A DNA stretch of 64,000 nt from NCBI RefSeq assembly GCF_016863335.1, contig NZ_BOOR01000048.1, forward strand, positions 1 to 64,000, given 5' to 3'. The position numbers and the translations under genes are program-made. This document shows, piece after piece, positions 1 through 7,979 of the stretch. Under the pieces are notes generated by a model. That model saw only the letters and a program-made list of their open reading frames with translations. It made no database searches and had not been told where the DNA came from. Source of the stretch: Planotetraspora thailandica. Lineage in GTDB: Bacteria > Actinomycetota > Actinomycetes > Streptosporangiales > Streptosporangiaceae. Within the stretch, counting starts at the first letter, position 1, and every line of letters starts with the position of its first letter.

Positions 1-90
1 CCCGGGGGCGACCCCGGACCCCGGCAGTGTTGACCCGGGGGCGACCCCGGACCCCGGCAGTGTTGACCCGGGGGCGACCCCGGACCCCGG
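1..90 (+). repeat. 33-bp tandem repeat, about 2.7 copies, cut by the window edge
   Basis: Copies begin at 1, 34 and 67. The first two are identical over 33 bp and the third matches for 24 bp before diverging at position 91. The period is 11 codons, so the array keeps one reading frame open. That frame, starting at base 2, encodes repeats of PGATPDPGSVD. The array is therefore best read as coding sequence for a low-complexity protein tail rather than a regulatory repeat. More copies may lie to the left of the window. Confidence 0.9.
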
Positions 91-106
91 AAAGGTTCCT
101 TCTTGA
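2..106 (+). CDS. C-terminal tail of an upstream protein, Pro/Asp/Gly-rich 11-residue repeats (5' end outside window)
   Basis: Only the last 34 codons are visible. They consist of two full and one partial copy of PGATPDPGSVD, ending in KVPS and a TGA at 104-106. The TGA overlaps the TTG start of the next gene (TTGA), the usual arrangement for translationally coupled genes. The catalytic part lies to the left and cannot be identified. Given the downstream glycosyltransferase-like and sialic acid genes, a sugar or surface-polymer enzyme is plausible, but that is inference. Such Pro-rich tails are often disordered linkers or surface spacers. Confidence 0.7.
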   Translation, partial: PGATPDPGSVDPGATPDPGSVDPGATPDPGKVPS

Positions 107-1329
107 CCCGCGTGCTCGCCGTCGCCGACTCAGATTCGTATCTCAAGTGGGCCGCAGGCCTGCTCAACAATCTCCCGGCGTCATGGACGACCGAGATGAC
201 GGTGGTCCGAACCCCCATCGCCCCGTCAGACTCCCAGATCGCCGCCGCGGTGAGCGGCACCACAAGCGCCGGCGTGGGGGAGAAGGGCACCCAGCCCTCC
301 GTCGTGTCGTCCCGGCAACTGCGCAAGGCGGCCGAACGGTTCCGACCCGACGTCGTGCTGCTCGCCTGCACCGGCCCCGTCGTCGACGTCCTCGCCGCGG
401 AGGTCCTCTCCGGCCTGCGGCCTCGCCCCGTGTTCGTGTCCGGGCTCCCGGGCATCTCGGTGCCCGCGACCGAGAAGGCCTGGCTTTTCCGCAGCGCCTG
501 CGACCTGTTCATCGTGCACAGCGGCCGTGAGGTCGCCGAATTCTCCGCGATCGGCCGCCAGTTGGGCGGAGGCGGCAGCGTGGCCCTGGCCCGCCTGCCG
601 TACCTCGACCTCGGCAAGGCGGACGCGCCGAACGGCGACCGCGACCGCGTCATCTTCGCGACCCAGGCCAAGGTGCCGTACGAGCGGGAGGAGCGTGAGC
701 AGATCCTCCTCTCCCTCGCCGCCCTCGCCGCCGGCCGGTCCGACCTCGACGTCGTCGTCAAACTCCGGGCCCGCGACTCCGAACGCCAGACCCACAACGA
801 GCGCCACCACTACGAGCGGCTCTGGAACGAGATGGCCGCGGAGGGGCGAGTCCGCCAGGACGCCGTCCGGTTCGCCGCCGGGCCGATGCACGAACACCTC
901 ACCCACGCCGCCGGCTTCGTCACCGTCAGCTCGACCGCCGCGCTCGAGGCGATCGCCCAGCGTGTGCCCCTGCTCGTGCTGTCCGACTTCGGAGTCAGCG
1001 CCGAGATGATCAACCTCGTCTTCGAGGGCAGCGGCTGCCTCGGCACCATGGACGACCTCGCCAAGGGCGACTTCCGCATGCCGACGGACGCCTGGTGCCA
1101 GGCCAACTACTTCCACGACGCCGCGGCGAACGACTGGATCGACAAGATCTCCGCGCTCGTGTCCGAGTCCCACGCCGGCACGTTCGTCCCCGCCACGTCC
1201 GTGCTCGACGGTCCCGAGCACACCTCCGCCCGCCGCCGCGCCCGCCTGCGCCTCGACGTGCCGCCCACGGTCCTGCGGTACGGCTACCGCGCCAAGCGCC
1301 AGATGCGCCGCTACCTCAAGGTGTTCTGA
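103..1329 (+). CDS. putative glycosyltransferase (DUF6716-type), sialic acid locus
   Basis: A 408-residue soluble protein with no signal peptide or membrane helix. It starts at TTG 103 with a GGAAAGG ribosome binding site about 8 bp upstream and overlaps the previous stop. Two Rossmann-like halves can be seen: an N-terminal half with alternating hydrophobic strands (VLLACTG, VFVSGLPG) and a C-terminal half with a conserved-looking VSSTAALEAIAQRVP segment, resembling the donor-binding end of GT-B fold enzymes. I recognise it as the actinobacterial family usually annotated as DUF6716 putative glycosyltransferase, which often sits beside nonulosonic acid synthases, as here. It probably moves a sugar onto a surface glycan. 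Donor and acceptor are unknown. Confidence 0.65.
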   Translation: MTRVLAVADSDSYLKWAAGLLNNLPASWTTEMTVVRTPIAPSDSQIAAAVSGTTSAGVGEKGTQPSVVSSRQLRKAAERFRPDVVLLACTGPVVDVLAAEVLSGLRPRPVFVSGLPGISVPATEKAWLFRSACDLFIVHSGREVAEFSAIGRQLGGGGSVALARLPYLDLGKADAPNGDRDRVIFATQAKVPYEREEREQILLSLAALAAGRSDLDVVVKLRARDSERQTHNERHHYERLWNEMAAEGRVRQDAVRFAAGPMHEHLTHAAGFVTVSSTAALEAIAQRVPLLVLSDFGVSAEMINLVFEGSGCLGTMDDLAKGDFRMPTDAWCQANYFHDAAANDWIDKISALVSESHAGTFVPATSVLDGPEHTSARRRARLRLDVPPTVLRYGYRAKRQMRRYLKVF

Positions 1330-1349
1330 GCCCCCGTACGCCACGCAGA

Positions 1350-1386
1350 CGCGGCCCCCGATCCGAATCGAGGATCGGGGGCCGCG
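1350..1386 (+). terminator. strong hairpin terminator after the glycosyltransferase gene
   Basis: A perfect 15-bp stem (arms 1350-1364 and 1372-1386) with a 7-nt loop lies 20 bp after the stop codon. There is no clear T-tract, which is common in high-GC actinomycetes. Confidence 0.85.
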
Positions 1387-1450
1387 TCCGTGTCAGCGCT
1401 TGATCAGGGGCGTGCCGGCCACAGGCGTCCGCCGGCCCGTGACATGAACA

Positions 1451-1488
1451 GGCCACCCCGGAAGCCTTCGAAGACTTCCGGGGTGGCC
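1451..1488 (-). terminator. hairpin terminator for the minus-strand sialic acid fusion gene
   Basis: A perfect 14-bp stem (1451-1464 with 1475-1488) and a 10-nt loop lie 45 bp beyond the stop of the gene that ends at 1533. With the hairpin at 1350 it separates two convergent transcription units. Confidence 0.8.
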
Positions 1489-1532
1489 GTCGCATCGGGA
1501 CCCGCGAACTCAGCGCGGTGATGCTCTAGATG

Positions 1533-3605
1533 TCAGGCGGTGACGCGGCGCAGACGAGCCCGCGGAGCCTCCTCGCCCGGGAAGACACGCTTCACGCCGT
1601 CGCCGAGGGCGCTCTCGATGACGCGGATGTCGCGGACGAGGTGCTCCAGGCCGCTCGGCTCGAGCGATGCCGCGTGGTCCGACCCCCACATCGTGCGGTC
1701 GAGCGTGATGTGCCGCTCGACGGTGACCGCACCGAGGGTGACGGCGGCGAGGGAGATCTGCAGGCCGCGCTCGTGACCGGAGTAGCCGACCGGCACGCCG
1801 TACCGCTCCTGGAGGGTGACGATCGTGCGGAGGTTGGCCTCCTCCGGGGGCAGCGGGTAGGTGGAGGTGGCGTGCATCATGACGAGCTTCGACGTGCCGA
1901 GGATCTCCACGGCCTTGTCGATCTCCTCCAGCGTCGACATGCCGGTCGACAGGATGATCGGCTTATTGGTGGCGGCCAGGGCGCGCAGCAGCTCGTGGTC
2001 GGTGATCGAGGCGGACGCCACCTTGTGCGTGGGCACGTCCATCGCCTCGAGGAACTCGACCGACGGCACGTCCCACGGGGAGGCGAACCACGCGAGCCCG
2101 CGCTCCTCGGAGTGCTTGGCGATCTGCGAGTACTCGTCGTAGCCGAACTCGGTCCGGATCTTGTACTCCATGTAGGTCATCTCGCCCCACGGAGTCTGCC
2201 GGATCTGGCTGCGCTGCTCCAGGGGCACGCAGATCTCCGGCGTGCGCTTCTGGAACTTGACGGCCTGGCAGCCGGCGTCGGCCGCCACGTCGATCAGCTT
2301 GCGGGCGATGTCGACGTCGCCGTTGTGGTTGATGCCGATCTCAGCGATCATGTAGACCGGCTGGCCGGCGCCGACCAGCGCGTCGCCGATCTGCACGGGC
2401 GCGGGCTCGGGCCGGCGCGAGACCGGGGACGAGAACGCCGCGGTCGCCTTGGCGACCGGCGCGGCGCCGGCCTCGGGGCGGGCCGCGAGAACCCGGTCGG
2501 CGAGCTCCCGTACGGCACCGGCGCCACCGGGGGTGGACAGGACGACCCGCGCGACGGCACGCACCTGGGCGTGGGCGTCGGGCACCGTCACCGGCCAGCC
2601 GACGAGGGACATCGCGGTGAGGTCGTTGACGTCGTTGCCGACGTAGGCGACCCGCTGGGGGTCGAGGCCCTCGCTGGCGATCCACTCGGCGAGCGCCTCG
2701 TGCTTGCTGGCCAGGCCCTGGATCACCGGGACGCCGAGCTTGGCGGCGCGGGCGGCGACCACGGGGTTCTGCTCGGTCGAGAGCACGAGCAGCTTGACGC
2801 CGGCCCGCTTGAGGAGGGAGAAGCCCATGCCGTCGGCCCGGCTGACGGCGACGATCTCGCGGCCGTCGGAGTCGACGAACGCCCGGTCGTCGGTGTGCAC
2901 ACCGTCGAAGTCGGTCACCACGGCGTCGACGGCGATGGGCAGCGGCGCGTCCACCACGGGGGCGAGCGCGCGCACGATCTTCAGGTCGTCGGAGGTGTCC
3001 ACCTCGACCGCGTGCTGAGCCGGGACCGGCTGGACGGCGATGCGGCCGAAGAAGCGGTGGCCGCCCTCGCGCAGGCCGGCCGTACGCATGACGTAGAAGG
3101 CGCCGGTCTCGCGGAACTGGGCCTCGCGGTCCTGGCGGCGCGGGCGGGTCGCGGGGTCGTGGTTGACGCCCTTGCCGTCGCCGGTCCACACGAACTCGTA
3201 GGTCTCGGTGCCGGAGAAGACCGAGTCGGCCTCGCCCGCCAGGACCTTCGCGATGGCGGCGTCGAGGTCGGCCGGGTCGATGAAGGCGCTGGTGCACTGG
3301 ATCAGGACGACGACCTCCGGGTCCCCGTCCAGGCCCTCGGAAAGCGCGTGGAGGACGGCGGACTCGCTGGAGGCCGTGGACCCGCTGATGTCGGCGGGGC
3401 GGCGAACGACCCGGGCGCCGGCGTCGGCGGCGACCTCGGCGATCTGGTCGTGGTCGGTGCTGACCACGACCTCGTCGACGAGTTCGGCACGCAGACCGGC
3501 GGCGACCGCTCGTGCGACCAGTGGTGTGCCTCCCACCTTCTCCAGGTTCTTCAGGGGGACGCCCACAGAACCTCCGCGGGCGGGAACAACGGCCAGCACT
3601 CGCAC
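1533..3605 (-). CDS. trifunctional CMP-sialate synthetase / HAD phosphatase / NeuB-type sialic acid synthase
   Basis: A 690-residue fusion. Residues 1-220 are a NeuA-like cytidylyltransferase with VPARGGSVGVPLKN at 7-20; the usual Lys after GGS is Val, but the Lys of PLKN is kept. Residues 222-375 are a KdsC-like HAD phosphatase (DFDGVHTDD at 232-240, LST at 274-276, GNDVND at 323-328). Residues 404-690 are a NeuB aldolase domain (AEIGINHNGD at 421-430). The protein ends where NeuB enzymes normally continue into a SAF (antifreeze-like) domain, which is missing. Together the domains could make a 9-phosphosialate or related nonulosonic acid, dephosphorylate it and activate it with CTP. No NeuC epimerase is in view. 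Start is GTG 3605 with AAGGAG 6 bp upstream. Confidence 0.9.
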   Translation of the reverse strand: MRVLAVVPARGGSVGVPLKNLEKVGGTPLVARAVAAGLRAELVDEVVVSTDHDQIAEVAADAGARVVRRPADISGSTASSESAVLHALSEGLDGDPEVVVLIQCTSAFIDPADLDAAIAKVLAGEADSVFSGTETYEFVWTGDGKGVNHDPATRPRRQDREAQFRETGAFYVMRTAGLREGGHRFFGRIAVQPVPAQHAVEVDTSDDLKIVRALAPVVDAPLPIAVDAVVTDFDGVHTDDRAFVDSDGREIVAVSRADGMGFSLLKRAGVKLLVLSTEQNPVVAARAAKLGVPVIQGLASKHEALAEWIASEGLDPQRVAYVGNDVNDLTAMSLVGWPVTVPDAHAQVRAVARVVLSTPGGAGAVRELADRVLAARPEAGAAPVAKATAAFSSPVSRRPEPAPVQIGDALVGAGQPVYMIAEIGINHNGDVDIARKLIDVAADAGCQAVKFQKRTPEICVPLEQRSQIRQTPWGEMTYMEYKIRTEFGYDEYSQIAKHSEERGLAWFASPWDVPSVEFLEAMDVPTHKVASASITDHELLRALAATNKPIILSTGMSTLEEIDKAVEILGTSKLVMMHATSTYPLPPEEANLRTIVTLQERYGVPVGYSGHERGLQISLAAVTLGAVTVERHITLDRTMWGSDHAASLEPSGLEHLVRDIRVIESALGDGVKRVFPGEEAPRARLRRVTA

Positions 3606-4006
3606 GAGTGACTCCTTCTAGCTGATCTGCAAGCGATACGGGGTCCCCATGTTGGGGGTGTCCCGAAACCTAACCAGATGAAGGGCCCGTTGGGGGCGAC
3701 TCAGCTGAACGAGTATGGGCGTAATGTTTAATTTTTGGTTACGTAATGGCAGTTCAGGGCCGTACGGGTGAGTTTCGTCACACTGAATCGTCGCAGCTCG
3801 GGACGGGTTTTCCGCCGCGTGACCCTCGTTCACGGGCCTGACCTGCCGCAAGTGCGAATTCGGACGGGGGATGCGGAACGGCATCGATAAAGGCAACAAT
3901 GGATGCCTCTGCCATGCTGGGCCCTACCGCTCGCAGTCTCCGGCGGGATGACGCTCACGCGGCCGCGCTTCGACGTCGACGTCCCGGCATGCTGCGGCTC
4001 GCAGGA
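3606..4006. other. intergenic region with an AT-rich stretch, probable promoter of the sialic acid fusion gene
   Basis: No coding sequence is supported in these 401 bp. The stretch around 3710-3750 is the most AT-rich local sequence and lies about 110-150 bp before the GTG at 3605, so it probably holds the promoter of the minus-strand fusion gene. I could not pick a convincing -35/-10 pair. The sensor kinase gene also ends here on the minus strand, with no strong terminator hairpin visible. Confidence 0.4.
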
Positions 4007-5425
4007 CTATTCGCCGCCGGCGGCGGGCGGGCGGCCGTGCGGAGACCCGTGGGCGGCGCCGTGCGGACGCTCGGGCTGCGGGTCGTGAGGGGCCAATGGC
4101 AGGCGGATGACGAAGCGGGCGCCCTCGGTGGCGTCCTCGGCGGTGATCGTGCCGTGATGGGCCTCGATCACCTCGCGGGCGATGGCCAGACCGAGCCCCG
4201 TGCCCCCGTGCCGTCTGCTCCTGGCCGTGTCTCTGCGGTAGAACCGCTCGAAGATGCGCTCGCGGTCCTCCTCGGGGATGGTCTCGCCGTCGTTGACGAC
4301 CGACGCGACCAGGTGGCAGCACTCTCTGTGCATCTCCACGCCGACCGACGTGGCGGCGTGCCGTTCCGCGTTGTCGAGCAGGTTCACCAGCACCCGGGCG
4401 AGCTGGGGGCCGAATCCGTTCACGATGAGGTCGGGCTCGAGCTGGAGCCGGATCGGCAGGCGTCCCGACCGGTGTTTCACCTCCGCGGCGACGATGCGCC
4501 CGAGGTCGACGGGCTCTCCTGCCGTGTCGGGATTGGTGCCCAGGCTGGTCAGCAGGAGCAGGTCGGTGACGATCGCCTCCAGCCTGTTGGTGTCGCGCAG
4601 CGCCGCGTCGATGGCGACGGTGGTGTCCTCCGGGTGGAGCCGTGCGCCCTCCAGTTGCGCCCGGATGCCGGCGATGGGTGTGCGCAACTCGTGTGAGGCG
4701 TCGGCGGTGAACTGGCGCTGCTGGCGTATCGACCTGTCGAGCCGGGCAAGTGCGTCGTTGGCGGTGCGTGCCAGCCGGGCGATCTCGTCGTTCCCCGGCG
4801 GTTCCGGCACCCGCGAGCCGGGGTTCCTCGCGGTGATCTCCTCCAACTCGGAGCGGATGGCCTCGACGGGGCTGAGGGCGCGTCCTGAGACGTTCCACGC
4901 CACCCAGCCCGCGCCGCCGCCCAGCACCAGGATGAGCGCCGCGAGCTCCAGCTCGGGTAACCGGCTGTCGAGGATCTTCGGCGCGGTGCGTCCGGCGTAG
5001 ACGACGGGGGAGTCGGGGGCGTCGGAGACGCGGACCGCGGTCAGGTAGACGCAGTCGCGGCCGGGGAGCCCGCAGGTCGTGGTCTGCGTGGTCTCGGTGT
5101 CGGACGCGGGCCGCAGCGAGGTGAGCGGCGGCAGTCCCCGTGCGTCGGCACTGGTGGCGATCACGCCCTTCGGACCGCCGACCATGATGAGGTTGATGTC
5201 GTTCCCCGTCGTCGGGATGGTCTTCGGCACCTGCCCGTTGCGGATCTCCGCGGCGACCTTGCTGGCGGTGTCGAGGCCGTCGCTCCATATCCGGACCGCG
5301 ACCGCGTGCCGTATGCCCACATCCGCCGCGATGGCGACGGGGATCAGGACCAGAGCCGCGGCCGCGACGGCGATGAACGTCAGGCGTGCACGCAACGAGC
5401 GCGAACGCGGCCAGGGGAGGGGCAT
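4007..5425 (-). CDS. orphan membrane sensor histidine kinase
   Basis: 472 residues. TM helix 1 is at 15-36, an extracytoplasmic sensor region at about 40-155 contains two cysteines (119 and 125) that could pair, and TM helix 2 is at 159-179. A HAMP linker follows, then a HisKA domain with the phospho-acceptor His245 in ASHELRTP, an N box (NLLDNAERHA) and a G box (GGTGLGLAIA). It is a class I OmpR-partner type kinase. The C-terminal 25 residues are His/Pro-rich (repeated PHG), which might bind metal. No response regulator is adjacent on either side, so its partner must be encoded elsewhere. The stimulus is unknown. Confidence 0.9.
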   Translation of the reverse strand: MPLPWPRSRSLRARLTFIAVAAAALVLIPVAIAADVGIRHAVAVRIWSDGLDTASKVAAEIRNGQVPKTIPTTGNDINLIMVGGPKGVIATSADARGLPPLTSLRPASDTETTQTTTCGLPGRDCVYLTAVRVSDAPDSPVVYAGRTAPKILDSRLPELELAALILVLGGGAGWVAWNVSGRALSPVEAIRSELEEITARNPGSRVPEPPGNDEIARLARTANDALARLDRSIRQQRQFTADASHELRTPIAGIRAQLEGARLHPEDTTVAIDAALRDTNRLEAIVTDLLLLTSLGTNPDTAGEPVDLGRIVAAEVKHRSGRLPIRLQLEPDLIVNGFGPQLARVLVNLLDNAERHAATSVGVEMHRECCHLVASVVNDGETIPEEDRERIFERFYRRDTARSRRHGGTGLGLAIAREVIEAHHGTITAEDATEGARFVIRLPLAPHDPQPERPHGAAHGSPHGRPPAAGGE

Positions 5426-5662
5426 TCCCCGAGGCTACTTATGGTCATCGAGGCGGAAATTCGCGGAGTGGGAAAGGAATCCTCAAAATTCGTCAAAATC
5501 GAAAGGGGCGCCGCGCGGACCAGGTCGCGCCGGTCTGCCCCGCTCCGTGGCGCCCGGGCGCAACATCCGGGAATTCACCGGCGGTGTCGTGACCCGCCGC
5601 CGTAATGAACCTGAAACCTCTGTCCGACACTGTTGTTGTCGCACGACTTGGAGGTGATGCGG

Positions 5663-6295
5663 ATGTTGCTGCGGCTACGGGTCTCGCTCCCCGACCGGCC
5701 CGGGGTGCTGGGACAGGTGGCGCGGGCGTTCGGAGTGATGGGGGCCGACATCCTGCAGGTGACCGTGCTGGAACGGCAGGCGGGGCGGGCGGTCGACGAC
5801 TTCACCGTTTCGTGGTCGGGAGTCTTCGAACCCGCCGAGTTGCGTGAGCGGATCGGCGTGGTGCCCGGCACGCGGGTGGAGTCGGTGTGGCCGACCAGGG
5901 AGGTCCCGGGCACGAGCCCCGACTACGACCTGCTCGGTCATGTGGCGGGAGAGCCCGACCGGGCGCTCATGACGCTGGTCGACGCCGTGCCCGATCTGGT
6001 GAGCGCCGACTGGGCGGTGGCCGTCGACTCGGGTGACGGAAAGGTCGTCCACGGCAGTTGGCAGGCCCCCGAAGACGTTCCGGCGTCGGATCTGACGCCG
6101 ATCAGGCCGTCGGCGTTCAGCGAGGGGACGCTGCACCTGGTCAGTGTGCCCATGGACGGGACGCACCTCGTGGTCGCCCGCGCGCAGGGGCCCGCGTTCC
6201 ATCGGGCGGAAGTCGACAAGATCGCCCGCCTGGCGGGGATCGTCTCCGTGCTGGCCCGCCCGGGCCGCCTGACGTCTTCTCCCGCCGCTTCGTAA
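5663..6295 (+). CDS. ACT-domain amino acid-binding protein
   Basis: 210 residues. The N-terminus (LRLRVSLPDRPGVLGQVARAF) is a typical ACT ligand-binding domain: a beta strand, then DRPGVL at the effector-binding turn, then a helix. The remainder has no catalytic motif that I recognise. Such stand-alone ACT proteins are thought to sense amino acids or small effectors. In-frame ATGs occur at 5633, 5657 and 5663. I chose 5663 because GGAGG at 5650-5654 is then 8 bp upstream, whereas it would be only 2 bp from 5657. It is monocistronic, divergent from the sensor kinase and convergent with the ABC ATPase. Confidence 0.75.
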   Translation: MLLRLRVSLPDRPGVLGQVARAFGVMGADILQVTVLERQAGRAVDDFTVSWSGVFEPAELRERIGVVPGTRVESVWPTREVPGTSPDYDLLGHVAGEPDRALMTLVDAVPDLVSADWAVAVDSGDGKVVHGSWQAPEDVPASDLTPIRPSAFSEGTLHLVSVPMDGTHLVVARAQGPAFHRAEVDKIARLAGIVSVLARPGRLTSSPAAS

Positions 6296-6316
6296 CGGGT
6301 CGCTCAGTGGCGCCTC

Positions 6317-7600
6317 TCAGCGGCGCGGCGGGTCGATTCTGTGGCCGTCCTGGGTGAACAGCATGAGGCGGGAGACGTCGACGGCGACCCGCCCGTGCTC
6401 GCCCGCCCGCCACACCGGGCGGGCGCCCAGCCGGACGATCAGGTCGGCGCGCCGGTGCGTGCCGCTGCCCGCGGGCACGGGCCCCGCAGGCTCGCCGTCC
6501 TCTGCGGCGTTGCCGCCGCTGAGGAGGCGGCGCACCACCGAGCGCGACCGGCCGGCCTCCTGCCCGCCGCCCGTGCGGGCCTGCCGCGGGTCAGGCGGCT
6601 CCGGCACGACCACGGCGGGGATGCCGGCCTCCAGGTAGGCGAGCCACTCGTGGCCGTGGTACTCGAGCGTGCGCACGCGGCCGAAGAACGTGGGCCCCTC
6701 GGTGTATTCGGGCACCGGGACGAGCGCGTCCGGCCGGATGCCGACGACGATCTGCGAACCGGTGTGCTGGGAGATGGCGTACGCGCGTGGATCGGTCCAG
6801 TTCATCCTGATCTGGTGAGGGCCGAAATCCAGCAGGATGAACTGGTTCTGTGGCGTACGGACGTCCGCGGCGAGCAGGTTGAGCTGCTGGGAGCTCAGGA
6901 ACGCCGCCGTGAACGCCGTGGCCGGGTCGTTGTAGACCTGGCCGGGGGTGCCGATGTCCTGGAGCACGCCACGGTTCATGATCGCGATCCGGTCGGCCAG
7001 CGTCAGCGCCTCGATCTGGTCGTGGGTGACATAGACGGTGGTGACGCCGAGCGCGCGCACGAGCGAGGAGATCTCCATGCGCAACTCGGTGCGCATGCCC
7101 GCGTCGAGATTGGACAGCGGCTCGTCCATGAGGAACAGCGACGGCCGGCGGACGATCGCGCGGCCCATCGCCACGCGCTGACGCTGGCCGCCGGACAACG
7201 TCGCCGGCCGCCTGTCGAGCGTCTCGTCGATGTGCAGGGCACGCGACAACTCCACCACGCGCTCGCGGACCACGGCCGGATCGGTTTTGGCGATCTCCAG
7301 GGGGAAGGAGATGTTTCCCCGCACGGTGCGGTGCGGATAAAGGGCGCCGTTCTGGAACACCATGGCGACGTCGCGGTCGCGGGGGGCGAGGTGGTTCGCG
7401 TGCCGTCCGCCCAGCCACAGTTCGCCCGCGGTGATGTCCTCAAGCCCGGCGATCATGCGCAGCAGGGTCGACTTGCCGCAACCGGACGGACCCAGCAGAA
7501 CGAGCAGCTCACCCTCGTCCGCTCGCAGGTTCATACGGTCGACCGCGAGGTGGCCACCCGGGTAGACCTTGGTCACATTGTCGAGGACGACGGTGCTCAT
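6317..7600 (-). CDS. MsiK/UgpC-type sugar ABC transporter ATPase
   Basis: 427 residues. Nucleotide-binding domain: Walker A GPSGCGKST (37-45), Q-loop Gln83, signature LSGGQ (135-139), Walker B LFLMDEP (155-161) and switch His193. After about residue 240 comes a TOBE/MOP-like regulatory domain typical of CUT1 ATPases. This domain carries a Gly/Arg-rich insertion at about 340-385 that is not usual for the family. No permeases or binding protein are adjacent, as with MsiK, the shared ATPase that powers several oligosaccharide importers in actinomycetes. The divergent alpha-glucosidase suggests a link to maltose-type or other alpha-glucoside uptake. Confidence 0.85.
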   Translation of the reverse strand: MSTVVLDNVTKVYPGGHLAVDRMNLRADEGELLVLLGPSGCGKSTLLRMIAGLEDITAGELWLGGRHANHLAPRDRDVAMVFQNGALYPHRTVRGNISFPLEIAKTDPAVVRERVVELSRALHIDETLDRRPATLSGGQRQRVAMGRAIVRRPSLFLMDEPLSNLDAGMRTELRMEISSLVRALGVTTVYVTHDQIEALTLADRIAIMNRGVLQDIGTPGQVYNDPATAFTAAFLSSQQLNLLAADVRTPQNQFILLDFGPHQIRMNWTDPRAYAISQHTGSQIVVGIRPDALVPVPEYTEGPTFFGRVRTLEYHGHEWLAYLEAGIPAVVVPEPPDPRQARTGGGQEAGRSRSVVRRLLSGGNAAEDGEPAGPVPAGSGTHRRADLIVRLGARPVWRAGEHGRVAVDVSRLMLFTQDGHRIDPPRR

Positions 7601-7979
7601 GCGAGCTCGTTCCTCCCGGGCGCGCGAGCCCGGATCCCCAGCGATCGGTGTGATTGATGAGGTAGTACATCGCGTCTAGACGCCTGTGTCTATACATAGT
7701 GTGAGAAATCCGGCACCCAGTGGAAACTCATCGTTCCACTGGCGTTTACTGGGAATTTCGGAATTGTCAGGGCAATTTGTCAGGCCCGTCGACGGTCATG
7801 GATGACTCGCCCATATGTGGCAAATGTAACGATCTGCGGAAAATTTCTGCAAAGGCTTTCATCGGGGTTCTTGCCGCTGTTAGCTTCCGGGCAAATCCCC
7901 CGGACCACGAGGAGTGCCCGCCCCGCGGTGGCCGGGTCGCGAAGAAGCGTCACGTCAAGGAAAGAAATCGGGGGACCCC
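7601..7979. promoter_or_regulatory. divergent control region between sugar ATPase and alpha-glucosidase
   Basis: These 379 bp hold no gene. They are clearly AT-richer than the flanks and must contain promoters for both divergent genes. A perfect 12-bp palindrome GCGTCTAGACGC lies at 7670-7681, about 70 bp before the ATPase start. A weaker dyad with GAAA and TTTC ends lies near 7838-7859, upstream of the glucosidase. Either could be the operator for the LacI-type regulator encoded downstream. LacI proteins bind such dyads, but this assignment is inference. Confidence 0.5.

Noticed and set aside
1-90. 33-bp repeats as a CRISPR array
   Set aside because: The copies are directly adjacent with no spacers, and the period preserves a reading frame, so it is a coding tandem repeat.
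1530-3611. 693-residue plus-strand open frame opposite the sialic acid fusion gene
   Set aside because: It is the mirror of a clear three-domain enzyme gene. The composition is Gly/Asp/His/Val/Leu-rich, as antisense frames in high-GC DNA are, with no domain.
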